Shown here: positions 49,437-59,123 of the stretch, one piece after another | Numbering within the stretch: the stretch's first letter is position 1 | Layout: each line of letters begins with the position of its first letter | Assembly: GCF_025128095.1 (NCBI RefSeq) | Contig: NZ_JAHLYT010000059.1 | Coordinates: forward strand, 1-64,000 | DNA from: Synechococcus sp. CS-1328 | Lineage (GTDB): Bacteria; Cyanobacteriota; Cyanobacteriia; PCC-6307; Cyanobiaceae | Reading direction: 5' to 3' | Length of the DNA: 64,000 nucleotides | Made by a program: the position numbers and the translations under genes | Notes under the pieces: generated by a model | What the model saw: only the letters and a program-made list of their open reading frames with translations | Databases searched by the model: none | What the model was told of the DNA's origin: nothing

Positions 49437-52400
49437 GCTCCGGTCTCCCGATCACCGCTCTGCAGCAGCGCATCCAGGGCCAGCAGGCGCTGCAGCGGTG
49501 GCTGCTCCACCACCATGCCGGGCACCTGCTCGGCCTGGCAGGGGCCCGGGGCACCGCGCAGGAAGGCGTACACCCAGCCGCCTAAGTGCTGCTCCGGCCG
49601 GTACCCCGGCAGGCGCCAGCGCAGGTAGCGATGCAAGGCCACCAAGTAAAGATGCGCCTGCAGCAAATAGTGGCGCTCCACCATCTGGGCGGCCATGGCC
49701 TTGCGGTCGTAGTGGGCGGGCCCGCAGGCCAGCGGACGCCCTTCGGCGTCCCGTTCCCCGATCCAGTTGCTTTTCCAGTCGAGCACCCACCAACGCTCCC
49801 CCTGGCAAAACACCAGATCGATCGAGCCGGTGAGGAAGCCACGGCTGGCCACCTCCAGCCGGCCCAGCGACCTGGCATACCCGCCATCGACAAGGCCACC
49901 CGGATGGGCGGCGAACACCTCGGCCAGGCCAGCGGCAGTGACCTGCGGCGGGCGCCGGTGTGGCTGCTCCAAGCCATCGCGTGGCAGCTCCAATCCGTCG
50001 TGAGGCTCGATGGCCAGGGGCAGATCGAAGCTCATCTCGTTGAGTCGTTCCGCCAGGGGCAGATCCGCCAGCCGGAACGAGCCCAGCTCTCCGCCCAGGG
50101 GGGTCTGGCGCAGTTGCTCCAGGCCGGCCAGGAGGTTGGGCTGAAGCTCCGGAGCCAGGCCAGCCCGCTCCAGTTCCTGCTGCACCACCGCCACGCTGGC
50201 TGGTGTGTCCGTGGGCTGGCGGTAATCCAGCCGCTCCAGGATGCGGTGCAGGGTGTCTCCAGGACCGGCGCCGCGGGGGAACTCCGCCAGCGGTCCGTGG
50301 CGGGACCAGGGCTGCCCGATGACCGCGGCGTTCAGCTCGGTCTCGCCCACCAGACCATCGGTGTCGCGCCCCTGCTCGCGGGCCTCCGGCGCCAGGGGGG
50401 CGGCCCCGTGGGTCCAGCTGGAGTAGCTGCTGCGGCCCCAGCTGGTGTCGATGCGGTGGCGGGGCAGGGGGCCGCCCTCCAGCGCTCCCTCGGGCGCCGG
50501 TCGCCGCCAGCGGCGTCCAGGTGGCGGCAGCTGGGCTGGATCGAGGCGCTGCAGGGGTAGGTCGTCGTTGCTGCGGGGCTGGCCGGATGCGTCCTGGAGC
50601 CAGGGCGTTAAGGGGTTGTCAGCGTGCTTGGCGGGCAGGGGGTCGAGCCAGCCGAGCACCAGCAGGTGCTGGGCCCGGGTGAGGGCCACGTAGGCCAGCC
50701 GTTCGCGCTCCTGCACCTGGGCCTGCCGGTCGGCGAGGGCAGCCTGGCGGCCTGGGCCCCAGTAGGGCGAGAGATGCAGGTCGAGGCGGGGCGCCTCGCT
50801 GTCCGGTGGTCGCCAGCGACGGCCCAGCTCCCGTGGGCTGCTGGTGGGGGCCGGTGGGGCGTGCCAGAGATAGGGACACAGCACCACCGGGTACTCCAGA
50901 CCCTTGCTGCGGTGCACCGTCACCACGGCCACGGCGGAATCGGCCGCATCGCTGTGGAGCTGATGGGCTTCAGGAACCTCGCGATCGGGATCGAGACGCA
51001 GCCGCCGCAGCCAGTCCGCGGCAGCCGCGGCCGGCAGGGCCTGCTGATGCATCCGTTCCTGCACCAGTTCGGCGGCCTGCTGCAGATCGGCCAGCAGCCG
51101 TCCCCCCAGCGACAACCGTGCCAGGCCGGTGGTGCTCAGCAGCTGGGCGAGCAACCCCATCACGCCCTGGCGGGGCAGCAGCTGAGCGAGCCGGCCCAGG
51201 CGCTCGGCCAGCTCGGCCCAGGCCTCCGGTGTCGCCGTCGCCAGTTCCACGGCACTCCAGCCCAGCAGCGGCGACGCGGCCAGCAGGCGGCGGCGGCTGT
51301 CGCTGGCCGGGTCGGCCAGGGCATCAAGCAGGCGCTGCAGGGTGGTGGCACCGTCGCTGGCGAACACATCGCCGCGGCTCACCAGGCGGCTGGGCAGTCC
51401 GCGCTCGTCCAGGGCCCGGCGCAGGGTTTCAGCCTGGACGTGGGTGCGCACCAGCAGGCAGAGGTCCTGGGGTTGCAGCGGTCGGGTTGGGGCGGGGCCC
51501 TCGGCCGCTGCACCGATGCGGAGGTGCAGATCTCGCTCCAGCAGCTGCAGGCAGAGGCCAGCCATGGCCTCGGGCAGCTCGGCCTCCTCGGCGCAGGCCA
51601 GAAGCTGCAGCGGCCGCTCGCCAACGGGCAACACCAGCTCGCCCTTGGTGGCGCGGGAGAGAACCTGGGGCGCCGGCAGCTCCGACCGCTTCAGCCCCGC
51701 GCACATCAGGGCATTGAGCCCGTTCACGAGGGGCTCCGCAGAGCGGCGGTTCTCCCGCAGGGCATGGATCGCATCGGCGCGGCGCCGGGCCAGGTGATAG
51801 GTGGCCAGCTCGCCGCCGCGGAAGCGGTAGATCGCCTGCTTCGGGTCCCCCACCATCACCAGCAGGTGATGGCCCCCCGTGGTGAAGGCCGATTCGAGAA
51901 TTCGCCACTGGATCGGGTCCGTGTCCTGGAATTCGTCGACCAGGGCCACTCGGTAGCGCTGACGCACTGCCGTGATCAGGGCGGCATGGCGATCGCCCTG
52001 GTGCCCGGGGTCCAGACCCATCAGCAGGTCGCCGAATCCCATCTGGCCGCTCTGCTGGCGCCGTCGCCGCAGCTCCTGGCGCCCCCAGTGGCCGAAATGG
52101 AGCAGGGTCAGTTCCGCCGGCCCGTCCACCAGGGCTGCGATCGCCTCCATCAGCGGCGCTTCGGGCAGGCTCTTGCCTTCCCCTTCCACCGGTGCGGTCA
52201 GCTTCCCCCAGGGAGCGGGGTGGAAGTAGTCGCGCAGCAGGGGCTTGGGGCTTTTGGAGCTGGTGTCGCCCTCGCGCAGCTCCAGCACCGCGTGGTAGCT
52301 GGGGATGGTCTCGAGGGAGTCGATCCAGCGATTCACCTGGGCGGCCCGGTCATTTTTCGGATTGGCGGCGTAGGGCGCTGTCTTGGTCTTGATGCCGATC

Positions 52401-53239
52401 GCCTTCCAGTCGCCCGGCAGGCGGCGGAAGCTCTGCTCCAGCGCCGCGCCGCGCTGCCGCCACTCCTGCACGAAGCTCTGCCACAGCTGCGGCCACAGGG
52501 CCGTGAGCTGGGTTGCCAGCGGCTGATCGGCCGCGATCTCCGCTGGCAGGGGATCGAGCTCCAGGGCCGGGTCGCCGTCGAGCTGCCGCACAAGCTTCAG
52601 CAGACGCTGGAGCCCCAGACCGCGGCTCTGCAACCCCGCCAGCAACTCCGGCGGCAGGCCGAGCACCTGTTGCTGCCAGTAGTCGTGGCAGACCTGACGG
52701 CTGCGTTCGCCATCGTCGTTCTCCAGCTGCACCGCCGGACCCAGGCCGGCCTCCAGGGCACGGCGCTGCAGGGTGCGGCGGCAGAAGCCGTGGATGGTGG
52801 TGATGTCGGCCCGATCGAGCTCCTCAAGGGCAAGCAGCAGCCGGCCCCGCAGCCGGTCGTGCGCCTCAGGGGCTGGGGGTTGCAGGGCCAGCCAGTCGGC
52901 CAGCACCAGGTCGGGCGGCTGGGTGGTCGCGGTGGCGGGGGTCTCCAGCAGGGTCAGGGCCTCCTGCAGCCGGCGGGCGATCCGGTCGCGCAGTTCGCCG
53001 GCGGCGGCTTCGGTGAAGGTCACCACCAGCAACTGGTCGAGGCTGAGGGGCTCCTCCTCGCGGGTCACCAGCCGCAGCACCAGATGGGCCAGGGCAAAGG
53101 TCTTGCCGGTGCCGGCGCTCGCCTCCAGCAGCTGCACTCCCGGGGTGAGTGGCACCGTGTTGGCGTCGAAATCGAGAGCGGTATCAACGAGATCTGCACC
53201 ATCGAGATCGACGCCTTCCAGTGAGGTGGCTTTGCTCAT
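49433..53239 (-). CDS. recB: Exodeoxyribonuclease V beta chain RecB
   Basis: A 1268-residue UvrD-type helicase-nuclease that repairs double-strand breaks with RecC and RecD and loads RecA. The Walker A motif is LLEASAGTGKTFALAHLVL; further helicase boxes are VALVDEFQDTDPIQWRIL, MVGDPKQAIYRFRGGEL and VVTVHRSKGLEYPVVLCP. The C-terminal nuclease has IDLVFCQGERWWVLDWKSNW with the D-x-K catalytic residues. The length is typical (about 1200). It overlaps recC and recD by 4 bases each. Confidence 0.94.
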   Translation of the reverse strand: MSKATSLEGVDLDGADLVDTALDFDANTVPLTPGVQLLEASAGTGKTFALAHLVLRLVTREEEPLSLDQLLVVTFTEAAAGELRDRIARRLQEALTLLETPATATTQPPDLVLADWLALQPPAPEAHDRLRGRLLLALEELDRADITTIHGFCRRTLQRRALEAGLGPAVQLENDDGERSRQVCHDYWQQQVLGLPPELLAGLQSRGLGLQRLLKLVRQLDGDPALELDPLPAEIAADQPLATQLTALWPQLWQSFVQEWRQRGAALEQSFRRLPGDWKAIGIKTKTAPYAANPKNDRAAQVNRWIDSLETIPSYHAVLELREGDTSSKSPKPLLRDYFHPAPWGKLTAPVEGEGKSLPEAPLMEAIAALVDGPAELTLLHFGHWGRQELRRRRQQSGQMGFGDLLMGLDPGHQGDRHAALITAVRQRYRVALVDEFQDTDPIQWRILESAFTTGGHHLLVMVGDPKQAIYRFRGGELATYHLARRRADAIHALRENRRSAEPLVNGLNALMCAGLKRSELPAPQVLSRATKGELVLPVGERPLQLLACAEEAELPEAMAGLCLQLLERDLHLRIGAAAEGPAPTRPLQPQDLCLLVRTHVQAETLRRALDERGLPSRLVSRGDVFASDGATTLQRLLDALADPASDSRRRLLAASPLLGWSAVELATATPEAWAELAERLGRLAQLLPRQGVMGLLAQLLSTTGLARLSLGGRLLADLQQAAELVQERMHQQALPAAAAADWLRRLRLDPDREVPEAHQLHSDAADSAVAVVTVHRSKGLEYPVVLCPYLWHAPPAPTSSPRELGRRWRPPDSEAPRLDLHLSPYWGPGRQAALADRQAQVQERERLAYVALTRAQHLLVLGWLDPLPAKHADNPLTPWLQDASGQPRSNDDLPLQRLDPAQLPPPGRRWRRPAPEGALEGGPLPRHRIDTSWGRSSYSSWTHGAAPLAPEAREQGRDTDGLVGETELNAAVIGQPWSRHGPLAEFPRGAGPGDTLHRILERLDYRQPTDTPASVAVVQQELERAGLAPELQPNLLAGLEQLRQTPLGGELGSFRLADLPLAERLNEMSFDLPLAIEPHDGLELPRDGLEQPHRRPPQVTAAGLAEVFAAHPGGLVDGGYARSLGRLEVASRGFLTGSIDLVFCQGERWWVLDWKSNWIGERDAEGRPLACGPAHYDRKAMAAQMVERHYLLQAHLYLVALHRYLRWRLPGYRPEQHLGGWVYAFLRGAPGPCQAEQVPGMVVEQPPLQRLLALDALLQSGDRETGA

Positions 53240-56200
53240 GGTTTGAGCTCCTCCCAGACCTTCAGCAGCGGTTGATGCAGGGTCAGGGCGTGGGCGGTGC
53301 AGGCTCCCTGCAGCAGGGCATGGCCGCTGAGGCCGCGGCCGAAACAGAGGGCCATCACCTCCTCATCCCGTTCCGCCTGCTGTTCAGGGCCGCCTTCCCA
53401 TCGCTTGCAGGCCGCGGCTGCCCCGGAGCCGGCTTTCTTCGCCTCGGCGGCGGCGTAGGCCCAACCCGTTTCCGGCGGCACCGGCCAGCAGACCCGCTGG
53501 AAGGCCTGCCGCCACTGGCGCAGGTTATCCAGGGCGGCGGCGGCCTCCGAGGGGCTGGGGGGGCTCAGCCGCTCGCGGACCCGGAAGCAGGCACCATCGC
53601 GACCGATCAGCAGGGCTTGGCGCGGGGCGGCGCCGGCGGCGCAGGCCAGCAGCAGCTCCAGCCACAGCTGCAGCCGCTGACGGCAGCGGGGGGTGGCGGT
53701 GTGAACCAGCACCAGCTGGTCGCCGCGCCAGCTCAGATCGCCGCAGAGATCCTGATGGTGCAGCGCCTCCTGACGCGGCTCCCCCAGCCCGGCCAGGCAG
53801 GTGTGCAGCGAGGTCCAGCGCTGATCGAGCCCGCTGCTCTCGAGCAGGCCGGCTGCACCGGGCGGCAGCACCCCCTGGCCCCGCTGCCGCTGCGGCCAGT
53901 CAGGAGGTGGTGGAGGTTCCGGAGCTGGTTGGGCAGCAGCGTCGAATTCCAAGGCGCTGAATTCCAACCGGTCCAGCTCCTGGCGCAGCAGCCGGGCCCG
54001 CTGGCGTTCGTCCAGGCTGAGGTCTTCGAGATCGTCGACCCGGCGTGCCCATTCGCCCGGCCGTAGCCCCAGGCTCTCGAGCCAGCAGTCCTGCGGGGCC
54101 TGCAGCCAGGCGAGCAGGTCTGCAAAGGCTTCGCCGGCGGCAGGGGGCTCGGGCGGTACGGCTGGTTCTGCGGCGTGTGGTGTCGCGTGGACGGTTGTCT
54201 TGTTGGTGGCGCTGACGGTGCGCTGTTCGCGGCCGGGGGCGGCCAGGGCCGTGGGCGGTTCGCTGCGCTGCTCCTCCAGCAGGCGGCGCGCCTCCAGCAG
54301 CCGGCGGTCGCTGCAGGGGGCGGGTCGATCGCCGTCGGGCAGGAAGTTGCGCCGCTCCAGGGGATTGGCGCAGTGGTTCCAGCGCAGCCGGTCCACGGCC
54401 TCCGCTCCCAGTTCCTGCTCCAGCAAGGCCAGCCACTGGCGCACTGGCGTCGAGGGGCTGAGGGCTTCGCCGCTGCGTTGATCGCGGCTGCTCCAGGTGA
54501 TCAGCAGGTGCTGGCGGGCCGAGAGCATGCTTTCGAGCAGCACGTAGCGGTCCTGATCGGCGGGGCTGGGGTCACCCAGCTGCCGTTGGCGCTCCATCAG
54601 GTGAAAGCCGGGCCGCTCGATCTGGCGCGGGAACTGACCGGTATCCAGCCCCATCAGCACGATCACCCGGTGCGGAATCGCCCGCATCGGCTCCAGGGCA
54701 CTGATGGTGAGGGCCCCACTGCGGTGGCCGAAGCGGCCGCTGTCGGCACTGAGCTGCTCGCCCAGCACCTCCGCCACCACGGCGGCATCGAGGATCAGCG
54801 CACTGGAGCCGGCCACACTCAGCCAGTCGGCGATCGCCCCCTGAATCACCGGCAGCTCCCAGGCCCGCTCGCCGCCCGCACCGAACAGCTCCTCCAGCAG
54901 CTGGCGCAGCACGGGTGCCCAGGCCGCCGGGGTGCGGCCCTGGCCCAGCAGCCCCAACCAGCGGCGCAGGTCCTGCAGCAACAACAGCCAGCGGCTCTGC
55001 TGCTCCAGGCTCCCAGCCATCGCCAGGGGGGCGCACTCCGCCGGTGCCAGCCCCGGCTCCGCTGGCAGCACCAGCCCCAGCAGCAACCGGTCGATCGCCC
55101 AGCCGAGGCTGTGGGTGGGGTCGCCAGCGCGGCTGCCCCCGTCGAGGCCCCAGCGGAAGCCGGCCCGCTGCAACAGCGTCGTGATGGCGCCCGCCTCGCT
55201 GGCGGCGATGCGCCGGTTCTCCAGCAGCGGCGAGCATCCCAGCAGACCCTCGAACCCTGAGGCGGTGAGCCGCTCTCCCCCAAGGGCCAGGAGGCCGAGC
55301 AGCCCCTGGGCGATGCCGGCCTCGCTCTGCTGGCTGCGGTCGGTGAGGCGCCATGGCAGCGCGACGCCGGTGGCGTCGGTGTCACCGAACACCGCGGCCA
55401 CCAACGGCGCGAAGGCCTCCACCTGGGGCGTCATCACCAGGATGTCGCGCGGGGCGAGGTCGGGATCGGCCGCCATCAGTTGCAGCAGCCGATCGCGCAC
55501 GATCTGCACCTGCCGCAGCGGCCCCGGACAGGCGTGGAACTCCAGGGAGCGATCGCCCGGCGTTAGGCAGAGCGGTTCGGCGGCCTCCGGCTCCACCAAC
55601 TGTTGCTGCCATTGCTCCAGCAGCGTGGCGGCGCGTGGCACCTGGCCAGCACAGCCGTGGCGGGCCATGGTTGCGGCACCCAGGAACAGATCCTGTTCCT
55701 CCCAGGCCCCCAGCTGGGTCTCTCCCGATCCCTCCAGCAACTGCTGAAATTCGGCGCCCAGTCGCCCGAAGCGGGCTTCCAGGCGCGGCGCCTCCAGCAG
55801 CCAGTCTTCCCCGAGGGGGAGCTGGGCCAGGCCCCCGTCACCCCGACGTGTCCAGAGCTCGCGGCAGGGGGTGAGCAGGTAGATCTCCACATCCAGAACC
55901 CCCGAGAGGGCCTGCAGCAGCTCCACCTGAACGGGCGCCATGCTGCTCAGCCCGAACAGCCGCAGGGGCCTGTCGGGCCTGAGGGTCGTTGGCAGAGCTC
56001 CAGCGGGCCACGGCTCGCCGGGCAACCGGCCGGCAGACCACCGCCGCATCCGTTCAATCGCCTGGCCCACCCGCAGCCCGAATGGCGGCATTGACAGATG
56101 TTCGGCCAGTTCCGCCAGCAAGAGGGGCTGCCACCGCTGCGCTGCGCTCAGCTCCCGGCCGCGGCCGTCCACCGCCCGGCCCTCGATCCAGGCCCCCACC

Positions 56201-56706
56201 ATCGTCGGCCGGTAGAGGGTGTAGTCGTCGAAGGCATCAGCGATGCTGCGGCCCAGCTGCCAGAGCGACCGGTCGAGGGTCTCAGGCCGGCCGCTGTCAT
56301 GGCCCCGTTCGTCCAGCCAGGAGCGCAGGGGCAGGGCCTCCGGCCGCTCGATCAGGGCTGGCAGCCGCTCCAGCAGTGGCCAGACCAGCTGGCTGGCGCG
56401 CCAGGGATCGGCGGCGACCGGCGCAGTGGCGGCGTGGTCAGAAGGGGTGCTGGCGCTGGTGTGGTCATCGGCGCTCAGCAGGCTCTCCACCAGCTGGCGC
56501 AGATGGCTGCCGGGAAAGGGAAAGCGCAGGTTGGCGGCGATCCCCCCCAGCCCAATGGCGAGCTGTTCCCCCAGCCAGCGGCTGGTGGGCCAGGTGTTCA
56601 CCAGGATCTCGACCCGCTCGAACGGCCCGGGTGGATCCGCCAGCAGCTGGGCGGCCAGCAGCTGGGCCAGCACCTCGGCCCGGTTGCTGCGGTAGAGCGT
56701 CAGCAC
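53236..56706 (-). CDS. recC: Exodeoxyribonuclease V gamma chain RecC
   Basis: A 1156-residue catalytically dead helicase-like subunit that holds the RecBCD complex and recognises Chi. It has the N-terminal MLTLYRSNRAEVLAQLLAAQ, then EILVNTWPTSRWLGEQLA and the GGIAANLRFPFPGSHL block typical of RecC, plus FGLSSMAPVQVELLQAL, DILVMTPQVEAFAPLVAA and the later HRVIVLMGLDTGQFPRQ. GTG start. It heads the recCBD operon, and the phosphatase gene ends 12 bases upstream of it. Confidence 0.92.
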   Translation of the reverse strand: MLTLYRSNRAEVLAQLLAAQLLADPPGPFERVEILVNTWPTSRWLGEQLAIGLGGIAANLRFPFPGSHLRQLVESLLSADDHTSASTPSDHAATAPVAADPWRASQLVWPLLERLPALIERPEALPLRSWLDERGHDSGRPETLDRSLWQLGRSIADAFDDYTLYRPTMVGAWIEGRAVDGRGRELSAAQRWQPLLLAELAEHLSMPPFGLRVGQAIERMRRWSAGRLPGEPWPAGALPTTLRPDRPLRLFGLSSMAPVQVELLQALSGVLDVEIYLLTPCRELWTRRGDGGLAQLPLGEDWLLEAPRLEARFGRLGAEFQQLLEGSGETQLGAWEEQDLFLGAATMARHGCAGQVPRAATLLEQWQQQLVEPEAAEPLCLTPGDRSLEFHACPGPLRQVQIVRDRLLQLMAADPDLAPRDILVMTPQVEAFAPLVAAVFGDTDATGVALPWRLTDRSQQSEAGIAQGLLGLLALGGERLTASGFEGLLGCSPLLENRRIAASEAGAITTLLQRAGFRWGLDGGSRAGDPTHSLGWAIDRLLLGLVLPAEPGLAPAECAPLAMAGSLEQQSRWLLLLQDLRRWLGLLGQGRTPAAWAPVLRQLLEELFGAGGERAWELPVIQGAIADWLSVAGSSALILDAAVVAEVLGEQLSADSGRFGHRSGALTISALEPMRAIPHRVIVLMGLDTGQFPRQIERPGFHLMERQRQLGDPSPADQDRYVLLESMLSARQHLLITWSSRDQRSGEALSPSTPVRQWLALLEQELGAEAVDRLRWNHCANPLERRNFLPDGDRPAPCSDRRLLEARRLLEEQRSEPPTALAAPGREQRTVSATNKTTVHATPHAAEPAVPPEPPAAGEAFADLLAWLQAPQDCWLESLGLRPGEWARRVDDLEDLSLDERQRARLLRQELDRLEFSALEFDAAAQPAPEPPPPPDWPQRQRGQGVLPPGAAGLLESSGLDQRWTSLHTCLAGLGEPRQEALHHQDLCGDLSWRGDQLVLVHTATPRCRQRLQLWLELLLACAAGAAPRQALLIGRDGACFRVRERLSPPSPSEAAAALDNLRQWRQAFQRVCWPVPPETGWAYAAAEAKKAGSGAAAACKRWEGGPEQQAERDEEVMALCFGRGLSGHALLQGACTAHALTLHQPLLKVWEELKP

Positions 56707-56718
56707 GGTGGTTTGCCC

Positions 56719-57399
56719 TTAGAGGCGGCCGCCCGCCAGTGCTTCCGGGCAGGGCCTGCCGGGCGGCAGCGTGCAGAGATCCAGGCCGCTTCCGAGACCT
56801 GGCACCGCTCTGTGGCGGCCGGTTTCAGGGCAGTAGGCGGTGAGTTCGCCGCCGTAGCAGGCGGCCGTGTCGATCATCACGATGCCGTTGAGGCGCCTGA
56901 GCCCTGGCCCGGGCGTGTGGCCCACCACCACCTCACCGAAGCGGCCGTCGTAGGCCTGCCAGAAGGGCAGGCGGATGCGCAGGTCGGGGGCCCAGTCCAC
57001 CGGATCGAAGCCGGCGTGGGTGGCGGCCCAGCCCTGCCCCCAGTACACGAGCGGCAGGCTGGCGAGGCGATCGCGCCAGAGACGGCAGAGGCCATCGCCC
57101 AGCTGGCGGTAGGTGTCGCAACCGGCCAGGGCCTGCTGGCCGAACCAGTGGCCCTGATCCAGGGCCTCGAGTAGCTCCTGCTCATGGTTACCCCGCAGCC
57201 AGACGGCCCGGCGGCTCAGCACCAGGTGCCACACCATCCGCATGGTGCGCTCGATCTGGGGGCCGCGGTTGATCACGTCGCCACAGAACACCAGCCGATC
57301 GTCAGGCGGCAGCGATCCGATCAGCCCCTGCAGGGCATCAGCACAGCCATGGACGTCCCCGATGACCCAATGGCGTGGGGGACGTGAAAAGGGCGTCAT
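56719..57399 (-). CDS. Serine/threonine-type metallophosphoesterase (PPP family)
   Basis: A 226-residue phosphatase with the calcineurin-like motifs GDVHGC (WVIGDVHGCADALQ), GDVINRGP in the position of GDxxDRG, and GNHEQ (WLRGNHEQELLE), plus the later histidine-containing THAGFD and VVVGHTPGP. The size fits ApaH/PrpA-type small phosphatases, which hydrolyse protein phosphoesters or dinucleoside tetraphosphates. The Asp in GDVINRG replaced by Asn is worth noting. It lies directly upstream of recC. Confidence 0.85.
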   Translation of the reverse strand: MTPFSRPPRHWVIGDVHGCADALQGLIGSLPPDDRLVFCGDVINRGPQIERTMRMVWHLVLSRRAVWLRGNHEQELLEALDQGHWFGQQALAGCDTYRQLGDGLCRLWRDRLASLPLVYWGQGWAATHAGFDPVDWAPDLRIRLPFWQAYDGRFGEVVVGHTPGPGLRRLNGIVMIDTAACYGGELTAYCPETGRHRAVPGLGSGLDLCTLPPGRPCPEALAGGRL

Positions 57400-57532
57400 C
57401 GATCGGATGCGTTAGTCAGAGTCTTGCCCCGGGCCGGTCGGATTGTCATCTTTTTTCTCCAGGCAGCGCAGCGCAGGGGGCGCCATCATTCGCTGAGATC
57501 GCTGATACGGTGCGGCCTGGAGCTGCGATGGG

Positions 57533-57871
57533 ATGGATCCAAAAACTCTGCCGCCCAGCCAGCGGGTGAAGCTTCTCGTCTCGGCCCTGAATGGTGCCAA
57601 GCGCACCAACGAGGCGCTGGCTCGCTGCAGCGATGGCGAGGCCATGCTCGATGTGCTGCTGGATGCCTCCGCGAAGCTCGGCCTTGGCCTCAGCCGCGAC
57701 GACCTGAGGAACACCCCGCCGATCCGCGACTGGATCTGGTGGAAGAACAAGGAAGCGCCGCTCACGATCGGCGACAGCAAGCCCCGCTATCAGCAGGATG
57801 GTGGCCAGGGACGGCCGGCCTCCGGAGCGGAGGGGGAACCGCAACGCAAGCGCTTCCTGGGGTTGTTCTGA
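57533..57871 (+). CDS. Conserved-looking small protein, Nif11-like helix pair possible
   Basis: 112 residues: helical N-terminal part (KLLVSALNGAKRTNEALARC, EAMLDVLLDASAKLGLGLSRDDL), then TPPIRDWIWWKNKEAPLTIGD and a basic tail (PQRKRFLGLF). The first 60 residues have the two-helix pattern and xLS-xDL ending seen in Nif11-related proteins, but no leader GG site is present. It is divergent from the phosphatase gene. Function unknown. Confidence 0.6.
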   Translation: MDPKTLPPSQRVKLLVSALNGAKRTNEALARCSDGEAMLDVLLDASAKLGLGLSRDDLRNTPPIRDWIWWKNKEAPLTIGDSKPRYQQDGGQGRPASGAEGEPQRKRFLGLF

Positions 57872-57941
57872 GGTCGGTCTCGAGACTGTGCTGAGTCCGT
57901 AGGGAGTCCGTAGGAGGGGGCGGCGGGGAGCGCGGCGCGGC

Positions 57942-58262
57942 TCAGGCCAGGCTGGCCAGGGCATCGGGGATGGACGCGCTGGGGGCCTCGAAGGATCCCT
58001 GGGCGACGAATTCCAGGCGCAGCTTCATGAAGGTGATGAACTTCTCATCGGTGGACACCACCGCTGCAGCCGGGCGAGGCACCGCGGCTGCGGTGGCCGC
58101 CAGTTCGGGTGCCTCAAGGAAAGCCGGCCGCTTCACCAGCCAGAAATCAATGTTGCGTCCCTTCTCGGCGTAGTTGCTCACCCGCTCGCGCAGCACTTCC
58201 TCAAGCGGCTCCTCGACGGTGAGGAAGGCTTCACTGGCGGCGACGAAGTGGTACGTGCTCAT
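57942..58262 (-). CDS. ycf54: Ycf54 (DUF2488), Mg-protoporphyrin ester cyclase assembly factor
   Basis: 106 residues: [23 protein letters not shown], then [26 protein letters not shown] and [19 protein letters not shown]. This matches the Ycf54 family, which is needed for the activity or stability of the Mg-protoporphyrin IX monomethylester cyclase in chlorophyll synthesis. ATG 58262 overlaps the pdxJ stop (ATGA at 58259-58262), so the two are co-translated. Length is normal (about 100). Confidence 0.9.
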   Translation of the reverse strand: MSTYHFVAASEAFLTVEEPLEEVLRERVSNYAEKGRNIDFWLVKRPAFLEAPELAATAAAVPRPAAAVVSTDEKFITFMKLRLEFVAQGSFEAPSASIPDALASLA

Positions 58263-59008
58263 GGGTGCTGGCTGCCGAACAGGGGGTCGCGGCGGGGATT
58301 CTGAATCAGCGCCTTCATCTGCCGCACCGCCGTCTCCAGGCCAACCGCCAGGGCGCGGGCCACGATCGTGTGGCCGATGTTGAGTTCCTCCATGCCCTCG
58401 ATCGCCGCCACCGGTTCGACGTTGCGGTAGGTGAGGCCGTGGCCGGCATTGACCCGCAGCCCCAGCTGGCGGGCGTGGGTGGTGGCCTCGATCAGGCGGG
58501 CCAGCTCGAGGGGTTGCTGCTCCCAGCCGGCCTCGGCGTAGGCACCGGTGTGGAGCTCCACCCAGCGGGCGCCACTGGCGGCGCAGGCCTGCAGTTGTGC
58601 GCCGTCGGGATCGACGAACAGGCTCACGCCGATGCCGTTGTCCTGCAGATGGCCCACCAGGGCGCGCAGCGGATCGATCTGACCGGCCACGTCCAGCCCC
58701 CCTTCGGTGGTCACCTCCTGGCGCCGTTCCGGCACCAGGGTGACCATGTCTGGCCGCAGGCGCAGGGCGATCGCCTCCATCTCGGCGGTGGCCGCCATTT
58801 CCAGGTTGAGGCGGCTGCGCACAGTGGCGCGCAGCAGTTCCACGTCCCGGTCCTGGATGTGGCGCCGGTCTTCGCGCAGATGCACGGTGATGCCATCGGC
58901 CCCGCCCAGCTCCGCCAGCAGGGCGTGGGTGACCGGATCGGGCTCCACCGTGCGGCGGGCCTGGCGCACCTGGGCGATGTGATCGATGTTGACGCCGAGG
59001 CTGGCCAT
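58259..59008 (-). CDS. pdxJ: Pyridoxine 5'-phosphate synthase PdxJ
   Basis: A 249-residue TIM-barrel enzyme joining 1-deoxyxylulose 5-phosphate and 3-amino-2-oxopropyl phosphate to make PNP (vitamin B6). Key blocks are [99 protein letters not shown] and [13 protein letters not shown]. The start ATG 59008 is chosen where homology begins; an in-frame upstream start at 59059 adds Arg/Pro-rich residues. Confidence 0.94.
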   Translation of the reverse strand: MASLGVNIDHIAQVRQARRTVEPDPVTHALLAELGGADGITVHLREDRRHIQDRDVELLRATVRSRLNLEMAATAEMEAIALRLRPDMVTLVPERRQEVTTEGGLDVAGQIDPLRALVGHLQDNGIGVSLFVDPDGAQLQACAASGARWVELHTGAYAEAGWEQQPLELARLIEATTHARQLGLRVNAGHGLTYRNVEPVAAIEGMEELNIGHTIVARALAVGLETAVRQMKALIQNPRRDPLFGSQHP

Positions 59009-59123
59009 GAACAGGGAACGGGGGCGGGGGGTCGAGTTTATGGAGGGCCGCAGGCGCAACTGCCCGTGGCTCTGCCCGAGGCCGCAGGGGGCTTCTTAGG
59101 TTCGGAACAGGCGACGTTTCGCG

